Below, piece by piece: positions 33,023 through 42,254 of a DNA stretch of 64,000 nucleotides. Below the pieces are notes generated by a model. The model searched no databases, was not told the origin of the DNA, and was given only the letters and a program-made list of their open reading frames with translations. Origin of the DNA: Comamonadaceae bacterium UBA4962 (lineage in GTDB: Bacteria > Pseudomonadota > Gammaproteobacteria > Burkholderiales > Burkholderiaceae_C); assembly GCA_002397315.1 (NCBI GenBank), contig DHAE01000022.1, forward strand, positions 106,647 through 170,646. The letters are read 5' to 3'. Positions within the stretch are counted from its first letter, which is position 1, and each line of letters opens with the position of its first letter. Position numbers and translations under genes: made by a program.

Positions 33023-34678
33023 TCAGGAGCGGGTGACGGGTTCGAAGGTGCGGAGGGGACGGAAGCGCACCCAGGCGTTGACAGGAATCTGGCCGGCCAG
33101 GTCCAGGTGGTGGGGTGCGACGGCGCCGATGACGGGGTAGCCGCCGGTCAGCGGATGGTCGGCCAGGAACAATACGGGCTGGCCGCTGGGCGGCACCTGG
33201 ATGGCGCCGGCCACGGTGCCCTCGCTGGGCAGCTCACCCGGCACGGCGCGCGCCAGCGGCACCTCGCCCGCCAGGCGCAGGCCCACGCGGTTGGATTGCG
33301 GCGTGACCTGCCAGCGCTGGGAGGCCAGCAGCGCCACGGCCTCGGGTGTGAACCAGTCGGTGCGCGGTCCGGGAACCACGTCGAGCACCACCTCCTGGCC
33401 GGCTTCGGGCAGGCCTTCGGGCGGCAGCTCCGCCGCGCCCACGGCGGCCAGGGAGCGCGGGGCGCGCACCGGCAGCACGTCGCCGGCGGCCACGGCCGGA
33501 GGCCCCACGCGGGCGAGCGTGTCCGTCGCGCAGCTGCCCAGCACGGGCGCCACGGCAAAGCCGCCGCGCGCCGCCACATAGCAGCGTACGCCGGCGCGGG
33601 GTTCGCCGATCGCCAGTTCGTCGCCGTCCGCCAGGGCCAGCGGCGCATGGCGCGCCACCGGCCAGCGGCGCCCGTCGGCGGTCGTCACGGTCAGAGGCGC
33701 GTCGGCCCCAGCGACGGCGACGACGGTGTCGCCGCGGCTGCGCAGGCGCAGGCCGCCCTGCACGGTTTCCAGGCAGGCGGCATCCGAGGGATTGCCCACC
33801 AGCCGGTTCGCGGCGCGGCAGGCGGCCCGGTCCATCGCGCCGGAGGCCGAGACGCCCTGCCCTGCGTGTCCGTGGCGGCCCAGGTCCTGCCACAGGGTTT
33901 GCAGGCCCGCGGACAGCACCTGCAGCGCCGGGCCGCCGGACGATGGCGCATCCCCAGCCCGTGCAAGTCCCGTGGCAGATACAGGCGATGGCGTCACCTG
34001 CACGCGGGCGGCCGCAGGCGCCGAGGCCGCCTCCAGCGCCTGCCGTGCGGCGGTGGGCAGCGCCGCGATGTCGACGAAGCGCACGCGGAAGCCGGGCTGC
34101 AGCAGGGCGGGCACCTCGCGCGCGAGGTCCCACATGGCCAGCGGCGTGGTGCCGATGATCTGCCAGCCGCCGGGGCTGGCCTGCGGATAGATGCCGCTGA
34201 AGGTGCCGGCCAGGCCCACGGCGCCCGCGGGAATGCGGGTGCGTGGCGTGGCGCGGCGCGGCACGTCGAAGCTGGGATGCCCTCCGGTCAGGTACGCGAA
34301 TCCGGGGGCGAAGCCGGTGAAGGCCACGGTGTATTCGCTGCCGGTGTGGCGGCGCACCACCTCTTCGGGCGTGGCGCCGAGGATCTGCGCCACCTCGGCC
34401 AGGTCTTCGCCGTCGTAGTGCACGGGAATTTCCACGAGCGTGTCGCTGCGCGCCGCGCGGCCTCCCGTGTCGCGGCGGGCGATGGCGTCCACGAGGGATG
34501 CCATGCTGCAGACCCAGGGCCGGAAGCGGATCAGCAGCGTGCGCGCCGCGGGCACCATCTCCTCGATGCCGGCGACCGGATCGCGCCGCAGCGACTCCAG
34601 CAGGGCCAGGGTGGGCTCCAGGCCTTCCTGCTCGACGATCAGCGCGTCAAGGTTGGCGGGAAGAAAACGCATGGTCAT
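33023..34678 (-). CDS. pxpBC: Fused 5-oxoprolinase subunits PxpB-PxpC (KipI-KipA/AHS1-AHS2)
   Basis: 551 residues from ATG 34678 (an alternative ATG is two codons in). Residues 1-225 are KipI/PxpB-like (LVEIPVHYDGEDLAEVAQIL, FAPGFAYLTGGHPSFDVPRR). About 245-545 are KipA/PxpC-like (LQVLSAGLQTLWQDLGRHGH, SASGAMDRAACRAANRLVGN, GGYPVIGAVAPHHLDLAGQI). In many bacteria these are two genes; the fusion is known in proteobacteria. PxpABC hydrolyses 5-oxoproline with ATP. Homologous domains are the carboxyltransferase of urea carboxylase. The adjacent biotin carboxylase-BCCP gene makes a carboxylase role possible. Confidence 0.9.
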   Translation of the reverse strand: MTMRFLPANLDALIVEQEGLEPTLALLESLRRDPVAGIEEMVPAARTLLIRFRPWVCSMASLVDAIARRDTGGRAARSDTLVEIPVHYDGEDLAEVAQILGATPEEVVRRHTGSEYTVAFTGFAPGFAYLTGGHPSFDVPRRATPRTRIPAGAVGLAGTFSGIYPQASPGGWQIIGTTPLAMWDLAREVPALLQPGFRVRFVDIAALPTAARQALEAASAPAAARVQVTPSPVSATGLARAGDAPSSGGPALQVLSAGLQTLWQDLGRHGHAGQGVSASGAMDRAACRAANRLVGNPSDAACLETVQGGLRLRSRGDTVVAVAGADAPLTVTTADGRRWPVARHAPLALADGDELAIGEPRAGVRCYVAARGGFAVAPVLGSCATDTLARVGPPAVAAGDVLPVRAPRSLAAVGAAELPPEGLPEAGQEVVLDVVPGPRTDWFTPEAVALLASQRWQVTPQSNRVGLRLAGEVPLARAVPGELPSEGTVAGAIQVPPSGQPVLFLADHPLTGGYPVIGAVAPHHLDLAGQIPVNAWVRFRPLRTFEPVTRS

Positions 34679-34721
34679 GGATGGAGAACCTCTCTCGATC
34701 GCCCGCGGGCGGTGCCGGGCG

Positions 34722-35489
34722 TCATTGCGCGGCGCACGCGAAGGATGCCACCTCCACGCCGGCCCGCTCCAGCCGGTCCCGCACCGCGCGCGCGATGGCG
34801 ACCGCGCCCGGGCTGTCGCCGTGCACGCAGATGGAATCGGCCTCGATGCGCACGGTGCTGCCGTCGACCGCCTCCACGGTGCCCTCCGAGACCAGCCGGA
34901 GCATGCGCTCGGCGATCTGGCCGGCGTCGTGCAGCACCGCCCCCTTCTCGCGGCGCGACACCAGCGCGCCGGCCGGCGTGTAGCCCCGGTCGGCGAACGC
35001 CTCGGCCACCACGCGCAGCCCGGCCTCGCGTGCCCAGCCGATCAGCGGCGAGCCCGCGAGCGCGACCAGCGCCAGTTGCGGATCGGCCGCCCGGACCGCC
35101 GCGATCACGTCGTCCGCCTGGCGGCGGTCGTGGGCGATGGTGTTGTAGAGCGCGCCGTGCGGCTTCACGTAGCGCACGGCCGTGCCGGCCGCACGGGCCA
35201 GCCCCTGCAGCGCGCCGATCTGGTAGATCACGTCGGCCTGCAGGTCGGCGCTGTCCACGTCCATGTTGCGGCGGCCGAAGCCCGCGAGGTCGCGGTAGCC
35301 CACGTGCGCGCCCACCACCACGCCGCGCGCCTGTGCGTCGCGCAGCGTGCGCAGGATGCCCGCGGCATCGCCCGCGTGGAAGCCGCAGGCCACGTTGGCG
35401 CTGCTCACGATGTCCAGCATGGCGGCGTCGTCGCCCATGCGCCAGGCGCCCAGGCTCTCGCCGAGGTCGCTGTTCAGGTCTATTTGCAT
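34722..35489 (-). CDS. pxpA: 5-oxoprolinase subunit PxpA (LamB/YcsF family)
   Basis: 255 residues (MQIDLNSDLGESLGAWRMGD). LamB/YcsF features are the opening IDLNSDLGE, SSANVACGFHAGDAAGI, VVVGAHVGYRDLAGFGRR, YVKPHGALYN and the C-terminal SICVHGDSPGAVAIA. The conserved Asp and His residues lie in these blocks. PxpA supplies the hydrolase part of the ATP-dependent 5-oxoprolinase PxpABC in the cytoplasm. It precedes pxpBC by 43 bp and follows the permease pair by 64 bp, so import and conversion genes are in one run. Confidence 0.93.
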   Translation of the reverse strand: MQIDLNSDLGESLGAWRMGDDAAMLDIVSSANVACGFHAGDAAGILRTLRDAQARGVVVGAHVGYRDLAGFGRRNMDVDSADLQADVIYQIGALQGLARAAGTAVRYVKPHGALYNTIAHDRRQADDVIAAVRAADPQLALVALAGSPLIGWAREAGLRVVAEAFADRGYTPAGALVSRREKGAVLHDAGQIAERMLRLVSEGTVEAVDGSTVRIEADSICVHGDSPGAVAIARAVRDRLERAGVEVASFACAAQ

Positions 35490-35553
35490 TGCAGGTCCTT
35501 CGGAAGGGGCGCATCGGCCCCGGGGAGTTGTTCCGGCCGCAGCCGTGCCGCCT

Positions 35554-36510
35554 TCAGCGGAACATCAGGAAGTTGAGCAGCACCACGTTGGCGGCCAGCA
35601 GCAGCAGCGCGGTGGGCACCTGGGCGCGGATCACGGCATTCTTGTCGGGCAGTTCCAGCAGCGCGGCCGGCACGATGTTGAAGTTGGCCGCCATGGGCGT
35701 CAGCAGCGTGCCGCAGTAGCCCGACAGCATCCCGATCGCCGCCATCACGGCCGGGTCGCCGTGGTACACGCCCACCAGCACCGGCACGCCGACGCCGCCC
35801 GTCATCACCGGGAAGGCCGCGAAGCCGTTGCCCATGATGATGGTGAACAGCGCCATGCCGACCACGTACACCGCCACGGCGACGAAGCGCAGGTCCATGT
35901 TGATGTAGGTCGTGGTGACGTGCGCCACCGCCTTGCCCACGCCCGCGTCGGAGAACACCAGGCCCAGCATGCCGAGCATCTGGGGCAGCACCAGGGCCCA
36001 GCCCAGCGCGTCGGTGAGCCGGCGGGATTCGCGGATGCCCTGCGCGGGCGTCTCGCGCGTCAGCCAGCAGGCGAGCGCCAGCGCCAGCATGCTGCCCACG
36101 CCCAGGCTCACCAGCGTGGTGTTCTTGGGGTCGAGCAGCGGCGTGCCGCCGAACACCAGATACTTGGCCGAGAGCGTGCCGATCATCGTGATGAGGGGAA
36201 TGGCCAGCGCGGGGATGAACAGCTTGTGGCCCAGGCGCCGGGCGCTGGCGGCGTACTCGGCGGCGCTGCGCGGCGCGTGCCGGCCCGCACCGACCCCGCC
36301 GAAACCGGCGATCAGCGCCATCGCGATGGCACCCACGCCCACCCAGAGCGGGGGCAGCAGATCGCCCACGAGGAAGACCAGCGCATAGAGCGCCCAGAAG
36401 AGCGCGCTGGAGTAGCGCTTGGGATGGCTGCGGTCGGCGAGCGTCATCGCCGCGGTGATCGCCAGGATGGCGCCCACCAGGAGGTAGAGGTGCTGGATGG
36501 TGAGCGTCAT
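35554..36510 (-). CDS. DUF979 membrane protein, probable permease subunit
   Basis: 318 residues from ATG 36510 (MTLTIQHLYLLVGAILAITA). About nine hydrophobic segments are seen, for example FWALYALVFLVGDLLPPLWV and VGVGAIAMALIAGFGGVGAG. Conserved-looking blocks are FTIIMGNGFAAFPVMTGGVG and LSGYCGTLLTPMAANFNIVP. DUF979 proteins are nearly always encoded with DUF969 proteins and PxpABC, and are thought to form a two-part permease. The start lies 2 bp after the DUF969 stop, which supports a stoichiometric pair. Import of 5-oxoproline is an inference from context. Confidence 0.85.
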   Translation of the reverse strand: MTLTIQHLYLLVGAILAITAAMTLADRSHPKRYSSALFWALYALVFLVGDLLPPLWVGVGAIAMALIAGFGGVGAGRHAPRSAAEYAASARRLGHKLFIPALAIPLITMIGTLSAKYLVFGGTPLLDPKNTTLVSLGVGSMLALALACWLTRETPAQGIRESRRLTDALGWALVLPQMLGMLGLVFSDAGVGKAVAHVTTTYINMDLRFVAVAVYVVGMALFTIIMGNGFAAFPVMTGGVGVPVLVGVYHGDPAVMAAIGMLSGYCGTLLTPMAANFNIVPAALLELPDKNAVIRAQVPTALLLLAANVVLLNFLMFR

Positions 36511-36512
36511 GG

Positions 36513-37271
36513 TCAGACTCCCGAAGCGGAAGAGGAGGATGCGGCGGCGGCGGTGGTGGCAGCGGAGGTGCGGGCCAGGCCCTCGGCGGCCAGTTCCCGC
36601 TCCAGCGCGCGGTCGAGGCGGCGCAGGCGCCACGCATGGATGCAGAAGGCGCAGATCGCGGTGGGCAGGCCCCAGAGCGCGACGTGCAGCGGCTCGACTT
36701 CGATGCCGGCTTCGCGCAGGAAGGTGGTCATGAGCACGATCGCGCCGAAGGCCACGAAGATGTCCTCGCCGAAGAACAGGCCCACGTTGTCGGTGGCCGC
36801 CGAGAACGCCCGCAGCTTGTGCCGGATGCGCTCGGGCAGCGGGCCGTGGCGGGCCTCGGTGGCGCCTTCGGCCATCGGGGCGATCAGCGGGCGCACCATC
36901 TGTGGATGTCCGCCCAGGCTGGTGAGGCCGATGGCCGCGGTGAGCTGGCGCGCGGCGAGGTAGACGATCAGCAGGCGGCCCGCGGTGGCCGATCGGATGC
37001 TGCCGATCCATTGCTGCGCGTGCTGCCGCAGGCCGTGGCGCTCCAGCAGCCCGATCACCGCGAGCGGCAGCAGGATGATGAGCGGCAGGTTGCGCGTCTT
37101 GATGAAGCCGGTGCCGATGGTGGCCAGGATCCTGTCGATCGGAAAGCCGGCCGCGAAGGCCGTGGCGATCGCCGTGGCGATCACGACCAGCATGGGATTG
37201 AAGCGCAGGACGAAGCCCGCAATGATGATGGCCACCCCGACGAGCGGCCACAGGTTGACGGTGTTGAGCAT
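36513..37271 (-). CDS. DUF969 membrane protein, probable permease subunit
   Basis: 252 residues from ATG 37271, with AAGGA a few bases upstream. It has hydrophobic segments LWPLVGVAIIIAGFVLRF, LVVIATAIATAFAAGFPI and LPLIILLPLAVIGLLERHGL, and a conserved block NVGLFFGEDIFVAFGAIVLM. DUF969 and DUF979 genes form a pair linked to 5-oxoprolinase genes in many bacteria. It is the first gene of the run DUF969-DUF979-pxpA-pxpBC-biotin carboxylase. The promoter lies in the AT-rich divergent region shared with the GntR regulator. The C-terminus is an Ala/Thr/Ser-rich tail. Confidence 0.85.
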   Translation of the reverse strand: MLNTVNLWPLVGVAIIIAGFVLRFNPMLVVIATAIATAFAAGFPIDRILATIGTGFIKTRNLPLIILLPLAVIGLLERHGLRQHAQQWIGSIRSATAGRLLIVYLAARQLTAAIGLTSLGGHPQMVRPLIAPMAEGATEARHGPLPERIRHKLRAFSAATDNVGLFFGEDIFVAFGAIVLMTTFLREAGIEVEPLHVALWGLPTAICAFCIHAWRLRRLDRALERELAAEGLARTSAATTAAAASSSSASGV

Positions 37272-37729
37272 GTTGGATCCTTGGAATGCGGACGACCGGG
37301 AGGCCGCCGGTGCCCGCGGGGTCGGCGGCACGCGAGACGACAGGCAATTCGCATGCCAATCAATGAACACAACAGTGCGCATTGATCATCATGTTTTTTG
37401 TTTTGTTGAACAATTCATGCACCAAGTAAGCACAATGAATTCCAACTTGTCTCACGATTTTTAAATTTTGCCCAACGAAAGTGCGTGCAAAACTTGGCGT
37501 AAACCCTGAGCCGGACCGACATTCCACGGTGCGGCCGTACTGCCGGGTCGCCCGCTGCGCGCGCCACCGGCCGTCCCGTGGCAGCCGGAAACGACCAGGA
37601 ACCGGGCGTCGGCCGCGACCCCGACGCGGCGGAAGAATCTGCTACAAACGGTGGCCCTGCGCGGCACCCGCCGCGCCGTGGCCCTCTTCCGCTTTCCGCA
37701 CACGCATTCCGTACCTGCACTCGCCCGGC
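37272..37729. promoter_or_regulatory. Divergent control region of the pxp locus with candidate operators
   Basis: This 458-bp gap separates the DUF969 start from the divergent GntR start. The part at about 37365-37475 is strikingly AT-rich for this genome. It contains AATTCAT (37412-37418) facing ATGAATT (37435-37441), and a short TTGTTGAACAA near-palindrome just before it. These are candidates for regulator binding near the DUF969 promoter. I see no gene in the rest. Confidence 0.5.
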
Positions 37730-38419
37730 ATGACCCCCGCACCTTCCGCCAACGCCCAGACGCTCAACGAGCGCATCGCCGAGCTCATCCGCCAGAAGAT
37801 CGTCAAGGGCGAGTTCTCTCCGGGCCAGCGCCTGTCGGAAGCGACGCTCAGCGAAAGCCTGGAGATCTCGCGCAACACGCTGCGCGAGGTGTTCCGCCTG
37901 CTCACCAAGGAAGGCCTGGTCAAGCACGAGCCCAACCGGGGGGTGTCGGTCGCCGTGCCGAGCATCGCGTCGATCATTGACATCTACCGGGTGCGCAGGC
38001 TCATCGAATGCCAGGCGCTGGCGCAGGCCTATCCGCGCCATCCCGCCAAACGGCATCTGCGCGAGGCCGTGGACGAAGCCCAGCGCTGCCGCGACGCGGG
38101 CGACTGGCAGGGCGTGGGCACGGCGAACATGGAGTTCCACATGGCCGTGGTCGAGCTGGCCGACAGCGAACGGCTCAACACCATGTTCGCGCACGTGCTG
38201 GCGGAGCTGCGGCTGGCTTTCGGGCTGTTGAACGATCCCGAGTTCCTGCACGCGCCCTATGTGGACATGAACGAGCGCATCCTCGCGCTGTTCGAGGCCG
38301 GCAAGCCGCAGGAGGCATCGCAGGCGCTCAACGACTACCTGGTGAACTCCGAGCGCATCGTCCTGGCCGTGTATGCGCGGCGCATCTCCGACGCCGGCCT
38401 GGAACGCGGCATCCGCTAG
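37730..38419 (+). CDS. GntR family (FCD-type) regulator of the pxp locus
   Basis: 229 residues from ATG 37730. The N-terminal winged helix is typical of GntR proteins (LIRQKIVKGEFSPGQRLSEA, LSESLEISRNTLREVFRLLT, EGLVKHEPNRGVSVAVPS). The C-terminal helical FCD domain has the metal/ligand residues in NMEFHMAVVELADSERLN and the final helix (ALNDYLVNSERIVLAVYARR). It is divergent from the DUF969-DUF979-pxp genes and probably represses them until its ligand is present. The ligand could be 5-oxoproline or a related acid, by context only. Confidence 0.88.
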   Translation: MTPAPSANAQTLNERIAELIRQKIVKGEFSPGQRLSEATLSESLEISRNTLREVFRLLTKEGLVKHEPNRGVSVAVPSIASIIDIYRVRRLIECQALAQAYPRHPAKRHLREAVDEAQRCRDAGDWQGVGTANMEFHMAVVELADSERLNTMFAHVLAELRLAFGLLNDPEFLHAPYVDMNERILALFEAGKPQEASQALNDYLVNSERIVLAVYARRISDAGLERGIR

Positions 38420-38543
38420 CGGCAGGGCGCCCACCGCGGGCTTGTCCGGCTGCGCGCGGCGCCACCCGCGCGCTACACTGCACGCGGCCGGGCATCCCGC
38501 CCGTCCCTCTCTTCTTCCATCCCCGACCGCAGCCCGCCCTCCC

Positions 38544-39242
38544 ATGAGCACGCCCGACAAGTCCGCCCCCACCTACGGCACCGAAGATCTGCTGATCAGC
38601 CTGTGCAATTCCGTCACGCGGGTGCTGAGCGTGGCCACGCAGACGCAGCTGCATTACTCCGGCATGGTGCAGCGCATCACCAAGACCTGCCTGCGCCCCG
38701 ACATCGGCTGCTTCGTGCTGTTCGATGGCGGCTTCTCGGGCCTGGTGATCATCAACCTCAGCAAGGAGGCGGCGATGGAGATCTACCAGACCTACCTGCT
38801 GAGCATGGGCATGTCGCAGGACGACCTCGCCAGTTCCTACACCTCCGACGAGGTGGCGAACGTGATGGGCGAACTGATGAACCAGGTGGTGGGCGACTTC
38901 ACCGGCAAGGTGCGCCGCGAACTGCAGACGCACATCACGCAGAACCAGCCCAAGATGCTGGCGCTCAACAAGCAGGTGATGCTGAGCGTGGACGCCAACC
39001 TGGACCAGCCCGAGGCGCGCCGCGTGACCTTCTACACGGCCAAGAACCACATCTTCTACCTCGAACTCGCGATCGACCGCACCGAGTTCATCAAGCTCTA
39101 CGACTTCGAGCCGCAGGAAGCGCCCGATCCCGACGCGCTGCTGGCGCAGGCGGACCAGGACGGCGCCTCCGCTCCGTCCGCCCCGCCGGCCGCCGGCAAC
39201 GACAGCGACACCGACGATCTGCTCAAGTCGCTGGGCATGTGA
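38544..39242 (+). CDS. DUF3334-like protein, possibly CheX/CheC-type
   Basis: 232 residues from ATG 38544. The protein has a well-ordered alpha/beta core (YGTEDLLISLCNSVTRVLSV, CFVLFDGGFSGLVIINLSKE, EVANVMGELMNQVVGDFTGK). Its acidic C-terminal tail ends in TDDLLKSLGM, like the terminal tags of chemotaxis-associated proteins. EVANVMGELMNQVVGDF recalls the helix of CheC/CheX phosphatases (E-x2-N), with E and N present, but the assignment is tentative. There are no chemotaxis genes nearby. It is a single plus-strand gene convergent with dld. Confidence 0.6.
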   Translation: MSTPDKSAPTYGTEDLLISLCNSVTRVLSVATQTQLHYSGMVQRITKTCLRPDIGCFVLFDGGFSGLVIINLSKEAAMEIYQTYLLSMGMSQDDLASSYTSDEVANVMGELMNQVVGDFTGKVRRELQTHITQNQPKMLALNKQVMLSVDANLDQPEARRVTFYTAKNHIFYLELAIDRTEFIKLYDFEPQEAPDPDALLAQADQDGASAPSAPPAAGNDSDTDDLLKSLGM

Positions 39243-39297
39243 TCTTCCTTCCTCGCGGGCTGCCTGCACGCTGCACGGCCCCATGCGGGACCGCGGC

Positions 39298-41100
39298 TCA
39301 GCGGGGCAGCGCCGCGGTCTCCACGCCTTCCTGCTCCGCCTCAGGCTCCGAATAGCCCTTCGGCCACTGCGCGGGCGCTTCGCAGCAGGCCTCCCAGCCG
39401 CGCAGGCGGGACGTGTGCCCGATGCCCGGGTTGAACGTGTTCGTCGGGTCAAGCTGGCGGTAGAAACCGGCCAGCGCGGGCTTGGCCACGTAGAGGTGCC
39501 CCACGTTGTGCTTGGCCGGGTATTCCGCGCGTCGCGCATCCAGCAGCGCCCACATGCGGTGCTCCATCGCCAGCGGATCCACGCCCTTCTTCACGATGTA
39601 GTCCTGGTGGAACACGTGGCAGAAGAAGTGCCCGTAATACAGCTTGTGGACGACGCCGGCCTCGACGTCCGCCGGCAATTGCTCCACCCACTCGCGGTCG
39701 TTGCGGCGCAGCGCGACGTCCAGCGCCACGATGTCCTCCACGCTGCCGCGGTGCGCCTCGCGGTAGCGGATGGCGGCTCCCGCGATCGCGAAGCGGTGCA
39801 GGAAGGCCTTGCGGCCCTCCTGCGCATCGCACTCGAAGAAGCCCCCGCTCGTGCTGCCACCGAAATGCCGCGCCAGGAAATCGCGCGTGGCCTGCGCCGT
39901 GTCGTCGGAGACGCGCACCAGCAGATGGTGCTCGTAGCGCTCGCGCATCTGCCGCATGCGCGGCGGCAGGTGGCTGGGCAGCAGGTTCGTCAGCGCCTGG
40001 ATGGCGCGGTCGGTCACGCCGCGCAGCCCGAAGCGCTCGAAGAAGCCGTCGATGCGGCTCTTGAGCGCGAACGCGGCCGGCACCCGCGCGGTGCCGAAGC
40101 GGTCGATCAGCAGGAAGGTGTCCTTGCCGTACCGCTCGCCGATGTCGTAGGCCGTGCGATGGATGTATTCGCCCGCGATCGGCAGGCGCGGCAGCGCCGT
40201 GAGCAGGTGGCGGCGCACGGCGGTGAGGTCGTCGGGCGCATTGCTGCCGATGTAGAAGACCGTGCTGGCTTCCTTCGGGAACGTGTCCAGCCGCACCGCG
40301 AACAGGCACAGCTTGCCGGCGGAGCCCGAGGCCTCGAACAGGCGCGACGGATCGGCGTTGAAGCGCGCGGGCGTGTCGGCGTCCACCGCGCGCACGTGCT
40401 CGCCGTAGCGCGGGTCGGACGCAGCGCGTCGCGGGTCGTGCGCCACGTCGGCGGCCGCGTAGTCGCCGTTCTGCAGGCGCGTCAGGATCTCTTCCGGCGT
40501 GCTGCCCAGTGCGATGCCGAGGTGGTTCACGAGCTGCAGCGAGCCGTCCTCGCGCACGCGGGCGTAGAGCGCCAGTTCGGTGTAGGCCGGGCCGCGCCGC
40601 ACCAGCGCACCGCCGGAGTTGTTGCAGATGCCGCCCAGCACCGAGGCGCCGATGCACGACGAGCCGATCACCGAATGCGGTTCGCGCCCCAGCGGTGCGA
40701 GCGCCTGTTCGAGCCGGTCCAGCGTGGCCCCCGGCAGGCAGACCACCTGCTCGCCGCCGCCGAGCACCTGCACGCCCGTGATGCGCAGCGTGTTGACGAG
40801 CACGATCTCGCGGTCGTAGCCCGCGCCGTCGGGCGTGGAGCCGCCCGTCAGCCCGGTGTTGGCGGCCTGCATGATGACGATGCGCCCAGCCGCCACGGCG
40901 GCCTGCAGTACGCGCCACTGCTCCAGCAGCGTGCCGGGCCGCACCACCGCGAGCACCGGCCCCTCGCCGGTCCGGTGCCCCTTGCGGAAGCGCCGCGTGG
41001 CCTGGTCGCCGGTGAGCACGTGGGGCGCGCCCACGGCGGCGCGCAGCTGCTGGAGCAGCGCCGCGCGCGAGGTGGTGGGAGTCGCCGATTCGCCGGTCAT
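39298..41100 (-). CDS. dld: Quinone-dependent D-lactate dehydrogenase Dld
   Basis: 600 residues. The FAD-binding PCMH domain is clear near the N-terminus (GEGPVLAVVRPGTLLEQWRV, MQAANTGLTGGSTPDG, VIGSSCIGASVLGGICNNSG). The rest matches the long Dld form with a membrane-binding part (HHLLVRVSDDTAQATRDFLA, KLYYGHFFCHVFHQDYIVKK). It oxidises D-lactate to pyruvate at the inner membrane and passes electrons to quinone. It is the last gene of the lactate operon, starting 7 bp after the lldD stop. Confidence 0.93.
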   Translation of the reverse strand: MTGESATPTTSRAALLQQLRAAVGAPHVLTGDQATRRFRKGHRTGEGPVLAVVRPGTLLEQWRVLQAAVAAGRIVIMQAANTGLTGGSTPDGAGYDREIVLVNTLRITGVQVLGGGEQVVCLPGATLDRLEQALAPLGREPHSVIGSSCIGASVLGGICNNSGGALVRRGPAYTELALYARVREDGSLQLVNHLGIALGSTPEEILTRLQNGDYAAADVAHDPRRAASDPRYGEHVRAVDADTPARFNADPSRLFEASGSAGKLCLFAVRLDTFPKEASTVFYIGSNAPDDLTAVRRHLLTALPRLPIAGEYIHRTAYDIGERYGKDTFLLIDRFGTARVPAAFALKSRIDGFFERFGLRGVTDRAIQALTNLLPSHLPPRMRQMRERYEHHLLVRVSDDTAQATRDFLARHFGGSTSGGFFECDAQEGRKAFLHRFAIAGAAIRYREAHRGSVEDIVALDVALRRNDREWVEQLPADVEAGVVHKLYYGHFFCHVFHQDYIVKKGVDPLAMEHRMWALLDARRAEYPAKHNVGHLYVAKPALAGFYRQLDPTNTFNPGIGHTSRLRGWEACCEAPAQWPKGYSEPEAEQEGVETAALPR

Positions 41101-41107
41101 GGCGGGA

Positions 41108-42244
41108 TCAGGCTTTCACCAGCAGGTCGCCGGTGATGTCGGAGACCTTCGCCACGCTGGTGAGCGTCATCGCCACGCGCATTTCCTTCTCGAGCAGCTC
41201 CAGCACGTGCTTCACGCCGGCCTCGCCCGCCGCGGCCAGTGCGTAGACGAAGGCGCGGCCGATCATCGCGGCGTCGGCGCCGAGCGCGATGGCGCGCACC
41301 ACGTCCAGCCCGTTGCGGATGCCCGAGTCGGCCAGGATCTTGATCTGGCCCTTCACGGCATCGGCGATGGGCGGCAGCGCGTGTGCCGAGGAGAGCACGC
41401 CGTCGAGCTGCCGGCCCCCATGGTTGGAGACGATGATGCCGTCTGCGCCGAAGCGCACGGCGTCCTTCGCGTCCTCCGGGTCCAGGATGCCCTTGATGAG
41501 CATGGGCCCCTTCCAGAACGCGCGGATCCACTCCAGGTCCTTCCACGAGATGGACGGATCGAAGTTGGAGCCCAGGTAGCCCATGTAGTCGGCCAGCCCC
41601 GTGGGCTTGCCGAGGTAGGTGGAGATGTTGCCCAGGTCGTGCGGGCGGCCCAGCGCGCCCACGTCCCAGGCCCAGCGCGGGTGCGTGGCGGCCTGCCAGT
41701 AGCGGCGCAGCGCGGCGTTCGGGCCGCTCATGCCGGAATGCGCATCGCGGTAGCGCGCGCCGGGCACGGGCATGTCCACGGTGAACACCAGTGCCGTGCA
41801 GCCCGCCGCCTGGGCGCGCTCCAGCGCGTTCTTCATGAAGCCGCGGTCCTTGAGCACGTAGAGCTGGAACCACATCGGCCGGCCGAGCTTCGGCGCCACC
41901 TCCTCGATCGGGCAGACCGAGACGCTGGACATGGTGAACGGCACGCCGTGCCGGTCGGCCGCGCGCGCGGCCTGCACCTCGCCGCGCCGCGCGTACATGC
42001 CCGTCAGGCCCACGGGTGCCAGCGCCACGGGGATGGAGAGTTTCTCGCCGAACAGCTCGATGCTGGTGTCGAGGCGGCTCATGTCCTTGAGCACGCGCTG
42101 GCGCAGCGCGACCGCGGCCAGGTCCTCGACGTTGCGGCGCAGGGTCTGCTCGGCATAGGCGCCGCCGTCGATGTAGTGGAAAAGGAAGGGAGGCAGGCGC
42201 TTGCGCGCGGCTTCGCGGTAGTCGGCGGTAGAAGAGATGATCAT
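41108..42244 (-). CDS. lldD: FMN-dependent L-lactate dehydrogenase LldD
   Basis: 378 residues. This is the alpha-hydroxy-acid oxidase TIM barrel with FMN: FLFHYIDGGAYAEQTLRRNV, LALAPVGLTGM-like IPVALAPVGLTGMYARRGEV, MWFQLYVLKDRGFMKNALER, and the active-site segment IIVSNHGGRQLDGV with the catalytic His and Arg. The C-terminal ADAAMIGRAFVYALAAAGEA binds the FMN phosphate. It oxidises L-lactate to pyruvate and is membrane-associated. It lies 10 bp downstream of lldR and 7 bp upstream of dld. Confidence 0.95.
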   Translation of the reverse strand: MIISSTADYREAARKRLPPFLFHYIDGGAYAEQTLRRNVEDLAAVALRQRVLKDMSRLDTSIELFGEKLSIPVALAPVGLTGMYARRGEVQAARAADRHGVPFTMSSVSVCPIEEVAPKLGRPMWFQLYVLKDRGFMKNALERAQAAGCTALVFTVDMPVPGARYRDAHSGMSGPNAALRRYWQAATHPRWAWDVGALGRPHDLGNISTYLGKPTGLADYMGYLGSNFDPSISWKDLEWIRAFWKGPMLIKGILDPEDAKDAVRFGADGIIVSNHGGRQLDGVLSSAHALPPIADAVKGQIKILADSGIRNGLDVVRAIALGADAAMIGRAFVYALAAAGEAGVKHVLELLEKEMRVAMTLTSVAKVSDITGDLLVKA

Positions 42245-42254
42245 GGTTGTCGGG

